64,000 nucleotides of DNA from Stutzerimonas stutzeri. GTDB lineage: Bacteria > Pseudomonadota > Gammaproteobacteria > Pseudomonadales > Pseudomonadaceae. Numbering within the stretch: position 1 is the first letter of the stretch; each line of letters starts with the position of its first letter. This document shows positions 1-6,946 of this stretch, one piece after another. The DNA lies in NCBI RefSeq assembly GCF_009789555.1, contig NZ_CP046902.1:3488001-3552000 (forward strand). Reading direction: 5' to 3'. The position numbers and the translations under genes were made by a program. Under the pieces are notes generated by a model. The model searched no databases, had not been told where the DNA came from, and saw only the letters and a list, made by a program, of their open reading frames with translations.

Positions 1-26
1 GGCAGCAAGGAGGGCTGGTCACTCAT
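1..26 (-). CDS. Baseplate/tail protein I, N-terminal codons only (gpI-like)
   Basis: The stop codon of the J gene (19-21) lies inside a new minus-strand reading frame whose ATG is at 26-24. It opens MSDQPSLLP, which resembles the first residues of P2 gpI, the gene that always follows J in this phage family. Only about nine codons are inside the window. The call rests on position, overlap style and this short N-terminus. Confidence 0.6.
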
Positions 27-915
27 CTAGGCCACCATCGGTGAGGTTGATGGCGGTGCAGTAGGAGGCGCTTTGACGGTCGACAACCAGGTTGGCGGTT
101 GGCTCTGCGAGGTCGACACGCTGCACGCCGGGTTGATGCAGTGCGGCGTAAAGCCCGGACAAGGTCACGTCCAGGCCAAGCCTGTGCTGACCCTCGGTGT
201 AGGCCTCGAGCGCGGCGCGTGCGTTGCCCATGATCACTTCACGATCGGGGCCTGCGTAGAAGTGCAAGGTCGCGGTTACTTCATACGGCACAACGGAGGC
301 GGCTTGAACCTGGACGTAGTCAGTCAGCGGCCGGACGCTCTCGTCGCTCAGACGCGCCAGGACGGTGCTGAGCAACTCGGGGCTTGCCGTCCCGCTGCCT
401 TCACGTGACAAGACGGTGACGAGAACCTGACCGGGGCTTGGGCTGGTGGCGCTCGCATCCATGACCTGGCCGTCCGCGCTGAGCGCGTGAAAGATATATG
501 CCCCCTCGGGCCCGGCAGTGGACAGACCTTCCAGCGACAGCTGAATGCGGTACCGAAATTCACTGTCGCCCTCGTATACCGCTGCGACGGGGGGAACAGC
601 GTCCGGATTGGCCAGGCTTATCTGCAGGCGCGTCACGCCAAAGAGCGCGCCAAGGTTGTCCAGGTCAGTGCCTGACGAATATGGCAGCATCACCGCACGG
701 GCTGCATCATTGATTCGGGCACGCAGCTGGAGCTCACGATAGGCGCACACTTCCAGCAGCTTGACGAAGGGTTCGGATTCGATCTGGGCGTCCAGCTCCG
801 GCGCACGCTCGATCAAGTCGGCGAGCATCGCGGTGAGGATCTGCTCGAAGTCGAGCGGCTCGATGACCTCCGGCGGCGCGACCAGGGCGAGGTTGATGGC
901 GGTGAACTGGCTCAT
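19..915 (-). CDS. J: Baseplate assembly protein J (gpJ-like)
   Basis: A 298-residue protein of the phage baseplate J family, which builds the baseplate wedge at the distal end of a contractile tail. The N-terminus has the family look: a segment about being a multiple of subunits (IERAPELDAQIESEPFVKLL) then an Arg-rich stretch and AVMLPYSSGTDLDNLGALFGV around residues 70-95. Its start overlaps the W stop by four bases and its stop overlaps the I start, so translation is probably coupled. The length is normal for P2 gpJ (about 300 residues). Confidence 0.93.
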   Translation of the reverse strand: MSQFTAINLALVAPPEVIEPLDFEQILTAMLADLIERAPELDAQIESEPFVKLLEVCAYRELQLRARINDAARAVMLPYSSGTDLDNLGALFGVTRLQISLANPDAVPPVAAVYEGDSEFRYRIQLSLEGLSTAGPEGAYIFHALSADGQVMDASATSPSPGQVLVTVLSREGSGTASPELLSTVLARLSDESVRPLTDYVQVQAASVVPYEVTATLHFYAGPDREVIMGNARAALEAYTEGQHRLGLDVTLSGLYAALHQPGVQRVDLAEPTANLVVDRQSASYCTAINLTDGGLDE

Positions 916-1265
916 GCGATCGCTCCGAGGTTAAGCGGCACACGCAGGCTGAGCGGCTCATTTACGTCTGCGCGGGTGCCTTCGATGTCGAGCACCACCT
1001 GCCCTGGTTGCTCGCCCAGGAACAACTGCACCCGGCTCAGACGGATGCGCGGCTCCCAGCGCAGCAGCGCCATGGCGGTGGCGGCATAGGCCTTCAACCG
1101 CGTGCTGTCGTTAGTCGGCCAGTCGATGAGGTCCGGCAGTTGGCTGCCGTATTCGCGGCGCATGATGCGCGTGCCGATCGGGGTGGTGAGGATGTCGGCG
1201 ATGGACTGCGCCAGGTGGGCGTTGCCCTCGAGGGCGCGGCCAGTGGTGGCAGACATGCCGATCAT
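912..1265 (-). CDS. W: Baseplate assembly protein W (gpW, gp25/lysozyme-like fold)
   Basis: A 117-residue protein matching the P2 gpW/T4 gp25 family, a small core baseplate wedge subunit. Recognisable features are the opening MIGMSATTGRALEG, then SIADILTTPIGTRIMRREYGS around residues 22-43, the hallmark 'TP.GtR.mrpeyGs' segment of gp25-like proteins, followed by LIDWP. It shares four-base overlaps with both V upstream and J downstream. Length fits P2 gpW (115 residues). Confidence 0.93.
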   Translation of the reverse strand: MIGMSATTGRALEGNAHLAQSIADILTTPIGTRIMRREYGSQLPDLIDWPTNDSTRLKAYAATAMALLRWEPRIRLSRVQLFLGEQPGQVVLDIEGTRADVNEPLSLRVPLNLGAIA

Positions 1266-1795
1266 TGCGGCTCCCCCGTGTTGCTCGGGCCGCTCTGGAC
1301 GCCGCTGTGAACGTGCTTGACTAGGCTGATGCCCGCTGCAACCACGTCATCGCTAACCGTTACCCGTCCGGTGATGACCACGTTTCCAAGGATGCTGACG
1401 CCACCGGGTGCGGCGAGCTGCGCCTTGCCGCCATCTGGCAGTGTGGCGCTCAGCGTATGGCTTGCGTGGTCGTAATCGATCACAGCCCCGTCCGGATAGG
1501 TCCGGCGGCGCACGGTGGCGCTATTCGACGGCGCCGGACGTTGCTGTGAGTAGAGGCCGACCAGGGCCACGCCCTGAGCCGGTTCGCCGCTGGGGCTGAA
1601 TAGGATGCACTGCTCGCCGACCGTTGGCGGGTCCCAGTCGCTGCTGCTGCCGGCGCGCAGGGCGAGCCAGGGCAGGTTCGGCACGGTGAGCCCGCCCGAT
1701 GTGACTGTGCAGCGCGCGGCCTCGTGGTCCACTGCGACAATGGTGCCGAGGCGGATCAGGTTGTCGAGGCGGCGAATGAGATCGGTGATGTTCAT
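1262..1795 (-). CDS. V: Baseplate spike protein V (gpV-like)
   Basis: The P2 gpV family forms the trimeric membrane-piercing spike at the tail tip. The chosen ATG at 1795 gives MNITDLIRRLDNLIRLGTI, which aligns with the start of P2 gpV. ATGs at 1804 and 1843 would add 3 or 16 residues, but none has a clear ribosome binding site, so the start is not settled. The middle carries LRAGSSSDWDPPTVGEQCIL, matching the family's 'tVGEqvlvlsp' OB-fold strand. The C-terminus is rich in Val, Gly and Thr with short repeats (ILGNVVITGRVTVSDDVVAAG), as expected of a beta-helical spike. Confidence 0.88.
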   Translation of the reverse strand: MNITDLIRRLDNLIRLGTIVAVDHEAARCTVTSGGLTVPNLPWLALRAGSSSDWDPPTVGEQCILFSPSGEPAQGVALVGLYSQQRPAPSNSATVRRRTYPDGAVIDYDHASHTLSATLPDGGKAQLAAPGGVSILGNVVITGRVTVSDDVVAAGISLVKHVHSGVQSGPSNTGEPQ

Positions 1796-1869
1796 GGCGA
1801 CCATGCTGACGGTCGCGCGCGCGTGGCGCATTGGGTGGGCCATGTAGCCGGGTGCGCTACAGCAAGCGA

Positions 1870-2325
1870 TCAGCGCGTCAGATGATCGAGCAGCTGGTCG
1901 CGGATCATGTCGAGTTCATCCGGCGTGAAGCCGAGCAGCCCGCGACGGGCGTACTGGACGTCGACAGCGTTGCGGCCAGGCCGGTCGCGCAGGCCGTACT
2001 GGTGAATGCGGGCAAGCCGTGAGGTGCGGCCGAGAAAGCCGATGGCGATGCTGCTGGCGTCACTCTGCAGCTTGAGGTACCGCGCCTGCCTGAGCTTGGT
2101 GAACATCTTGCGCTTGACCCTGCCCTGCTTTGCACGGAGCTGCTCACGGGGTTTTCGCGGCGCATAAGGTGTGCCGTCCGGGTTGCGCTGGGCGGCGATG
2201 CGCTGCTGCTGACTACGGCGCAGGTTGCGCGCGATTGTCTGGTTGAGCTTGCGGCGCTCGGCGGGCTGCAGGCGATTAAGCAGCGCGCCGGCCCAGTCTT
2301 CCAAGGCGGACAGGTCGTCAGCCAT
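1870..2325 (-). CDS. S: Tail completion protein S (gpS-like)
   Basis: A 151-residue protein of the P2 gpS family (virion morphogenesis/tail completion), acting at tail completion or head-tail joining. Start ATG at 2325 is chosen because it overlaps the end of R by eight bases and gives MADDLSALEDWAGALLNRL, a typical gpS opening. The long Lys/Arg-rich centre (PYAPRKPREQL, KQGRVKRKMFTKLR) and the HQYGLRDRP segment near residue 110 are characteristic of the family. It lies between R and V as in P2. Confidence 0.87.
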   Translation of the reverse strand: MADDLSALEDWAGALLNRLQPAERRKLNQTIARNLRRSQQQRIAAQRNPDGTPYAPRKPREQLRAKQGRVKRKMFTKLRQARYLKLQSDASSIAIGFLGRTSRLARIHQYGLRDRPGRNAVDVQYARRGLLGFTPDELDMIRDQLLDHLTR

Positions 2326-2845
2326 TGCTGCGGGCCGGGTGCGGGCTGGCGATGTCGGTACCGGTGCCTTGCATGCTCTCCCACTCGGCCAGTAGCTCAC
2401 CCTTAGCGTAGAGCTGCCAAGGCCCCGCGTCGAAATACGGTTCCAGCTGAGGTTCTGGTGGGTGCTCCACCTGCAGGGTGCCGTCATCCAGGCGCTTGAC
2501 GATGACGCGCTCGGTGAGCGGCAGCGTGATGCTGAGGTCGACCTTGCTGTTGTCGAGGATGTCCGCCTCGAACTTGATCGCGTCCCTGCCCTTTTCGAGG
2601 TTTTCCATCAGCTCGCGCTGGTTGGCCAGCACCCAGGCGAACAGCGGGATGGCAATGGCGTCCGGATGGCCGGCGAAGTCGGTAAGGATCAGGTTGAGCG
2701 TGTAGCTGTATTCGAACGACAGGCCGGGCGCTGCGGTGCTGCGCATGCTGCCGTTGTCGACGAAGGTGAGCAGGCGGTCGGGGTTGCGCTTGAGCTCGGG
2801 CACAGCGGCGACCAGATGCGCGCGCAGGGATTCGGGTTTGTTCAT
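2318..2845 (-). CDS. R: Tail completion protein R (gpR-like)
   Basis: A 175-residue protein of the P2 gpR/phage tail completion family, which with S finishes the tail so that it can join the head. The start MNKPESLRAHLVAAVPELKR and the LNLILTDFAGHPDAIAIPLFAWV core near residues 50-70 are typical. It overlaps S by eight bases and the spanin gene Rz1 by four bases. In P2 the same R-S pair directly follows the lysis accessory genes, exactly as here. Confidence 0.87.
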   Translation of the reverse strand: MNKPESLRAHLVAAVPELKRNPDRLLTFVDNGSMRSTAAPGLSFEYSYTLNLILTDFAGHPDAIAIPLFAWVLANQRELMENLEKGRDAIKFEADILDNSKVDLSITLPLTERVIVKRLDDGTLQVEHPPEPQLEPYFDAGPWQLYAKGELLAEWESMQGTGTDIASPHPARSNG

Positions 2846-3105
2846 GGCTGGGCCGCCCGCTCGTTGTGCTCCACGACCAAGTCAACCTTGGCGGCGCATT
2901 CGCCCCAGGCACTCATCAGGTAGTCACCGTCGTCGCTGAGTTCGCCGTTACTGGCCGGTGCGGCTGGGTTCAGCGTACAGCGCGTCACGACCGGACAACC
3001 ACTGACGGTAACCGGCGGCTCCGATGATGGCCGGGCGGTGGTGCAGGCGGCGAGCAGCATCAGGCAGAGGCTGATCAGCCCAGCTTTGATGGTCTGGATC
3101 TTCAC
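2842..3105 (-). CDS. o-spanin Rz1-like lipoprotein (LysC-type)
   Basis: An 87-residue outer-membrane spanin subunit. The first 21 residues are a lipoprotein signal: positive MKIQTIKAG, hydrophobic core, then the lipobox LLAAC with the lipidated Cys at residue 21. The mature part is short and starts Pro/Ser-rich, as usual for Rz1. The gene begins inside the Rz gene in another frame and runs past its end, the nested layout known from P2 lysB/lysC and lambda Rz/Rz1. Together with Rz it would fuse inner and outer membranes in the last step of lysis. Confidence 0.85.
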   Translation of the reverse strand: MKIQTIKAGLISLCLMLLAACTTARPSSEPPVTVSGCPVVTRCTLNPAAPASNGELSDDGDYLMSAWGECAAKVDLVVEHNERAAQP

Positions 3106-3391
3106 GGCGGCGTTCCTTCTTCTTGAGCTGATCGGTGGCCTGGGCCTGCTGCTGGGCGCTGAGCGTTTGTTGCAACGAAAGCTGAGCGAGGCGTTGCGAT
3201 GCCACCTCGCCGCCGAGGCGGACGATGGTGGCGGACTGTCGGGCGCTACGTTGTTCGGCTGCCTCTAGGCGGTCGGTGGCGAGATCCGCGCGGGCGTTGG
3301 CCGCGTCGATGCGCTGAGCCTGGACGTTCAAGGCCACCAGCAGCGCCACGACCAGCCCTGCTATGCCAAGCCAGACTTTCCAGCTCGTCAT
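2948..3391 (-). CDS. i-spanin Rz-like (LysB-type) inner-membrane lysis protein
   Basis: The ATG at 3391 overlaps the preceding stop by four bases and gives MTSWKVWLGIAGLVVALLVAL, a single N-terminal membrane anchor. It is followed by a long Ala/Gln/Glu/Arg-rich periplasmic helix (about residues 25-95) that should form a coiled coil. This is the standard architecture of Rz-type i-spanins and of P2 LysB. About 158 bases of its 3' half are shared, out of frame, with Rz1. An ATG four codons further upstream exists but is less likely. Confidence 0.83.
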   Translation of the reverse strand: MTSWKVWLGIAGLVVALLVALNVQAQRIDAANARADLATDRLEAAEQRSARQSATIVRLGGEVASQRLAQLSLQQTLSAQQQAQATDQLKKKERRREDPDHQSWADQPLPDAARRLHHRPAIIGAAGYRQWLSGRDALYAEPSRTGQ

Positions 3392-3594
3392 TGGCGGTAC
3401 CACCCGGCAAGGTTCATCGCGGCTTCATCCACCTGGTTGACGGTGCCGATCAGTACAAGGCAGCGCACGCCCGGTACCGCAACGTGCAACGCCTCGGCGA
3501 ACTGCCCGGCCAGTTGCGGGGACGTGTCGGCCGGCAGCTCGAACACGTCGCCATCCTGCGGGCTGTGCTTGCGGATCCGCTCGAGGTCGATCAT
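3388..3594 (-). CDS. Small phage protein of unknown function in the lysis cassette
   Basis: A 68-residue protein starting MIDLERIRKHSPQDGDVFEL, with no membrane segment and no motif I recognise. It sits between the endolysin and the i-spanin and overlaps both by four bases, so it is very likely translated. The segment about residues 35-55 (LHVAVPGVRCLVLIGTVNQVD) is hydrophobic enough for a folded core. It may assist or time lysis by position, but the sequence alone gives no function. Confidence 0.72.
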   Translation of the reverse strand: MIDLERIRKHSPQDGDVFELPADTSPQLAGQFAEALHVAVPGVRCLVLIGTVNQVDEAAMNLAGWYRQ

Positions 3595-4406
3595 GCGGCC
3601 TGCTCCTGGGCGTGTTCGCCAGCGAACTGCGCATAGGCGCGGGCGAGCTTCACGTCGTAGAGGTTCTTTGCGTAGTTCTTCCCGTTGTAGCCCCTCGCGA
3701 ATGCCTTCCAGTTGCGAGCCTTGAGCGCTTTGTGCAACACGGGGTCGGCTTCAATGAACGAGACGAAGGCGTCGAGCTGCGCCGCTTCGCTGAGGGCCAT
3801 GGTGTCGGCAAAGTGCCGGGCGTCGAGGTAGCCGAGGCGCTCCCAGTGATGGCCCATGATCTGGAACAGGCCCCAACTGGCGGATTCCAGCGCGGACGCG
3901 TTGTGGATCTGCTTGGCCTGGGCGAGGCGCTGATGCTCGGCGGTGCCGCCGGCGTAACCGCCCGGGCGACGGTTGACCAGGGCGGGAAACTTGACGGCAA
4001 GTGCCTCAGCCTCGGCCACGGTCATGCCGTTGGCCTGCAGGCGATCGAACATGACGTGACGCTCGAACAGGATTGCCGGGCGACCATTGACCTCGAAGCC
4101 TTCGCCGCGGCTCTCCACCTGGTTGACGGCCATGACGCTCGCCAGTGGCACGCCGAGGCGGTCGGCGGCCTGCTGCAAGTCCTTCTGCTTGAGCAGGCGC
4201 GACAGATCGGCTCCGGTCAGCGCGGCCAGCGTTTTGCTGCCGGCTACGCCGTCTACAACCAGCCCGAGCTTGCGTTGGTATGCTGCGACAGCGGCCTCGG
4301 TGGCATCACCGAAGTCCCCGTCGGCACGCAGCGAGGCGCCGTGCCTGTTGAGCTGGATTTGCAGCTGACGGACAGCCAGCCCGCGATCGCCGTTGCGTAG
4401 GGTCAT
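3591..4406 (-). CDS. Endolysin: peptidoglycan-binding domain plus N-acetylmuramidase (DUF3380 type)
   Basis: A 271-residue cell-wall hydrolase that takes the place of P2 lysozyme K. Residues 1-60 form a peptidoglycan-binding domain (GDRGLAVRQLQIQL ... DGDFGDATEAAVAAYQ ... DGVAGSKTLAAL). The rest matches the N-acetylmuramidase family: an Arg-rich RHVMFDRL strand, VNRRPGGYAGG, and ASALESASWGLFQIMG, whose Glu is the expected catalytic acid. The ATG at 4406 overlaps the holin stop by four bases and fixes the start. There is no signal peptide, so export depends on the holin. Confidence 0.9.
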   Translation of the reverse strand: MTLRNGDRGLAVRQLQIQLNRHGASLRADGDFGDATEAAVAAYQRKLGLVVDGVAGSKTLAALTGADLSRLLKQKDLQQAADRLGVPLASVMAVNQVESRGEGFEVNGRPAILFERHVMFDRLQANGMTVAEAEALAVKFPALVNRRPGGYAGGTAEHQRLAQAKQIHNASALESASWGLFQIMGHHWERLGYLDARHFADTMALSEAAQLDAFVSFIEADPVLHKALKARNWKAFARGYNGKNYAKNLYDVKLARAYAQFAGEHAQEQAA

Positions 4407-4726
4407 AGCTGCTCTGCCTTTTTGGTGATGACCTTCTTGGCCGCTGCCCGGCTGGCTTCGACGCCGAACAGCCCGACCATGCAGGCGAGGAATACGCCCG
4501 CCTCCCGGGGCGCACCGATGAGCGCGGGGCCGTACGAGACGCCAATGCCGAGCAAGCCGCAAAGCGGTGCTTCAAGAGCAAGCTGGCGGAGCTTTCCGCC
4601 GCCGTAGATGATTCGCCACACGGCGATGAGCATGGCGAGCGCACCGGCGTAAAGGGCTGGGAAGTTGGCCTCCAACCAAGCGGAGAGCCAGACCCATGTT
4701 TCCGGTCTGTCAGGCATGTGCTTCAT
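4403..4726 (-). CDS. Phage holin
   Basis: A 107-residue protein with hydrophobic segments near residues 20-37 (FPALYAGALAMLIAVWRIIYG) and, less clearly separated, about 50-90 (LCGLLGIGVSYGPALIG, VFLACMVGLFGVEA), ending in a charged Lys-rich tail. This layout and its place directly before the endolysin, with a four-base overlap, match the small holins of P2-like Pseudomonas phages. The start at 4726 (MKHMPDRPETW) overlaps the upstream hydrolase gene; a second ATG three codons later is possible. Confidence 0.82.
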   Translation of the reverse strand: MKHMPDRPETWVWLSAWLEANFPALYAGALAMLIAVWRIIYGGGKLRQLALEAPLCGLLGIGVSYGPALIGAPREAGVFLACMVGLFGVEASRAAAKKVITKKAEQL

Positions 4727-5165
4727 TCCGATGTCCAAGGTTGAGGTTGTGGACGTGCCGGACGACTTCGCCCAGCAAGGCCGGGCTGTACCGCTGCGGC
4801 AGCGGATAGCCCAGCCCGGCGGCGCAGAATTCGCTGCAGAACATCCGGCGTTTGTTGTCGAGGGTGATGGGCAGAACCTGGCTGCCGAGCAGGCCGAGCC
4901 AGTCGTAACCGCGGCCACGGTTGGCAATGAACAGTTGCTCGATGTGGTTGGCATCTGCCCAGGGCACCGGGATCAGGTCCCAGTGGGCCAGGTCGACCTC
5001 GATGCGCTTGGCGCGCACGCCGCCATCCATCGCGGATGCCGATAGCCAGCGGCCGTCCGGCATGACCAGTTCGCAGTGGCTGTAGATCGAACGCGTCCAG
5101 AGGCGGATCAAGCGGTTGAACAACGTGCCGCGGCCCTTGTAGAGCGCGAGATAGATCAATCCCAT
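4710..5165 (-). CDS. Papain-like hydrolase of the permuted NlpC/P60 (YiiX-like) type
   Basis: A 151-residue soluble protein. Key segments are SIYSHCELVMPDG near residues 27-39, with a His-Cys pair, and RRMFCSEFCAAGL near residues 105-117, with the F-C-S-E-F arrangement typical of permuted NlpC/P60 papain-like enzymes, where this Cys is the nucleophile and the early His completes the dyad. Such enzymes cut peptide, amide or lipid ester bonds. It sits between tail X and the holin and overlaps both. It could be an extra lysis enzyme or a tail-associated hydrolase. Family assignment is fairly good; substrate is unknown. Confidence 0.68.
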   Translation of the reverse strand: MGLIYLALYKGRGTLFNRLIRLWTRSIYSHCELVMPDGRWLSASAMDGGVRAKRIEVDLAHWDLIPVPWADANHIEQLFIANRGRGYDWLGLLGSQVLPITLDNKRRMFCSEFCAAGLGYPLPQRYSPALLGEVVRHVHNLNLGHRNEAHA

Positions 5166-5365
5166 AGGTTCACCAGCTGGCGTTGTTCAGCCTGTACGGC
5201 TGCGTCTGGCAGCGCGATAAGCGTGCCGTTGGGGATGACCGGGCCGAGGTCGGCCAGGCCGGGGTTCGCTTCGAGGACTTGCTCGACCACGCCGGCGGTG
5301 CGCCCGTAGTGCCGCCAGCAGATGGCGTCGACGGTGTCGCCCTGGACGGCGCGAAGGCTGGCCAT
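5156..5365 (-). CDS. X: Tail protein X (gpX, LysM-like)
   Basis: A 69-residue protein of the P2 gpX family, a small tail protein with a LysM-like fold. The sequence ASLRAVQGDTVDAICWRHYG followed by VLEANPGLADLGPVIPNGTLIALP is a clear single LysM-type repeat of the gpX type. The start ATG at 5365 overlaps the upstream stop by four bases; a GTG one codon earlier is also possible. Position after L and before the lysis genes is as in P2. Confidence 0.92.
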   Translation of the reverse strand: MASLRAVQGDTVDAICWRHYGRTAGVVEQVLEANPGLADLGPVIPNGTLIALPDAAVQAEQRQLVNLWD

Positions 5366-5553
5366 CACTCATCGCCCTCGGCGTTGGCAATATCCGGATA
5401 GACGAATGGGCCGTTGTCAGAAACCAGTGCACCAGGCGAGACGCCCGTTTCGACTTCGCGGCAAATGGCCAAGCCAAGCGGGTGCATGATTTCTCGGTTG
5501 ATCCGCTCCAGTAGCCCGCGACGGCTGATTTCGTTCCAGTCGATCGTTTCCAT
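5365..5553 (-). CDS. Small P2-like phage protein, unknown function
   Basis: A 62-residue acidic protein (METIDWNEISRRGLLERINR...) between L and X. It starts one base into the L stop and overlaps X by four bases, so it is almost certainly expressed with its neighbours. No membrane segment, cysteine cluster or motif is visible. Pseudomonas P2-like phages often carry a short ORF here, but I cannot give a function. Confidence 0.75.
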   Translation of the reverse strand: METIDWNEISRRGLLERINREIMHPLGLAICREVETGVSPGALVSDNGPFVYPDIANAEGDE

Positions 5554-6017
5554 CAGATGAGCTCCACGGTGGTATGCACGCGACCGAGGATTGAGCGGAT
5601 CGCCCAGCGGGCATCGCGGCGGTATTCGTCTGCGGTGGGCGTGAGGGCTTCGGCGCGTTCGGCACCGTCGCCGGTGGCGCTGTAATCGCGGTAACGCTCG
5701 GCCAGCTCGGCGCCGGCGCTGCAGTAGATCGCACGGCGATAGAGGTGCAGCAGCTCGGACTCGTTCTGGATCTGGTCAGCGGGCACGTCGGCCAAGCTTT
5801 CATGGTCGGCGGCGAGGTTGGCGAACTTGAAGCGCTTGAGCTCGCGGTTGACCTCGATCACGGCGTTGACCGCCGCGGTTTCCAGGCGGGCATCGGTGAT
5901 GCTGCCGTCAAGGCGCAGCGCTTCGCGCATGTGCTGGCCGTCCAGGGGCGGAAACCAGCCATCGTTGGTGATGGGGTGCGGCGCTTGGCTGCCCCCTGTT
6001 GCGATGAATGCGCTCAT
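5553..6017 (-). CDS. L: Head completion/stabilisation protein L (gpL-like)
   Basis: A 154-residue protein of the P2 gpL family, which completes the filled capsid and forms part of the head-tail connector. The DDG/R motif region (LRLDGSITDARLETAAVNAVIEVNREL, residues about 33-58) and LLHLYRRAIYCSAGAELAERYRDYSAT (about 88-115) are typical of gpL. It follows the terminase small subunit after a 96-base gap and precedes a small ORF and X. Length matches P2 gpL (169 residues) closely. Confidence 0.9.
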   Translation of the reverse strand: MSAFIATGGSQAPHPITNDGWFPPLDGQHMREALRLDGSITDARLETAAVNAVIEVNRELKRFKFANLAADHESLADVPADQIQNESELLHLYRRAIYCSAGAELAERYRDYSATGDGAERAEALTPTADEYRRDARWAIRSILGRVHTTVELI

Positions 6018-6113
6018 GAATTCTTCCCTGGTTCGGCGGTGGTCGGGGCGTCACGACAAGGCAAGGAGAAAACCTGTCGATCAGCCCCGAGCCGCCGAGT
6101 GCGTGGGGGACGC

Positions 6114-6941
6114 TCAGTTAGCGGGTGGCTCGCTGGGGCCGGTGTCGGTGCCCTGCTCGCCTTCGTCGGTTTGGTCGCCTTTGCCCTGTTCAGGCTTGGG
6201 CGTCTCGTCGTCGACGGGTGGCGCGCCGGTACCGGTCTCGGCTGGCTTGCATTCCGCGTGTTTCTTCAGGAGGCGGTCAACCCGCTCCAGATCCTTTTTG
6301 CCGCCGCAGCTGCTGTGCAGGTCGATGGCCTTGGCCAGTTGTGCCTTGGCTTGCTCGAGCAATCGGCCGTCGAGCTGCTGCTCGTCGACTTTGCCCAGCA
6401 TCGCCTTGCCTGTTGCCAGGTGCAGCTTGGCGCGGGCTTCGTCGGGCATGTCATGCGCGGCGGTGATGGTTTGGGCCTGCTCGAGCACGTACAGCGGGAA
6501 GTCGCCGCCGGCCTTCTGCACCTTGAGCGCACCGTTGGCCACCTCCTCGGCCAGCAGGCAACCGGTGGTGCGAGCGAAGCGGTCAGGCATCTTCAGGTTG
6601 TGTTTGAGCACATAGGCGCCGATATCGAGCGCATTGGCGAAGTAACCCGCATCGATGCACCAGACCATGAGGGTAGTGAGCACGTCGTCCTCGACCCCGT
6701 TGCCGGCAGACAGGACGCCTTCGATGTAAGGCGCGTACTCCGGGATCAGCGTGCGCTTGAGTTCAGCCTTGCCCTGCTCCGACTGCACCTGCTTGAGGCG
6801 CAATCGGTCCTGGTTGAGCTGCAGCAGTTGCTGTTCGTAGGCGGTAGCGCCGGCCATGGACTGCTCGGGACCGGCAACGGCCGCCGCGGCGATGGCCGCG
6901 GAGACGCGCTGGAAATGGCGCTTGGCTGGGCTCATGGCCAT
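6114..6941 (-). CDS. M: Terminase small (endonuclease) subunit M (gpM-like)
   Basis: A 275-residue protein of the P2 gpM family, which with ATPase P recognises and cuts cos DNA during packaging. The N-terminal 30 residues (MSPAKRHFQRVSAA...) and the central LTTLMVWCIDAGYFANALDIGAYVLKH near residues 90-115 are conserved in the family. The C-terminus (about residue 240 on) is a low-complexity acidic tail of Glu, Asp, Gly and Pro. An ATG two codons further downstream (6935) is an equally good start. It lies six bases after the capsid gene. Confidence 0.91.
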   Translation of the reverse strand: MAMSPAKRHFQRVSAAIAAAAVAGPEQSMAGATAYEQQLLQLNQDRLRLKQVQSEQGKAELKRTLIPEYAPYIEGVLSAGNGVEDDVLTTLMVWCIDAGYFANALDIGAYVLKHNLKMPDRFARTTGCLLAEEVANGALKVQKAGGDFPLYVLEQAQTITAAHDMPDEARAKLHLATGKAMLGKVDEQQLDGRLLEQAKAQLAKAIDLHSSCGGKKDLERVDRLLKKHAECKPAETGTGAPPVDDETPKPEQGKGDQTDEGEQGTDTGPSEPPAN

Positions 6942-6946
6942 CGCGG

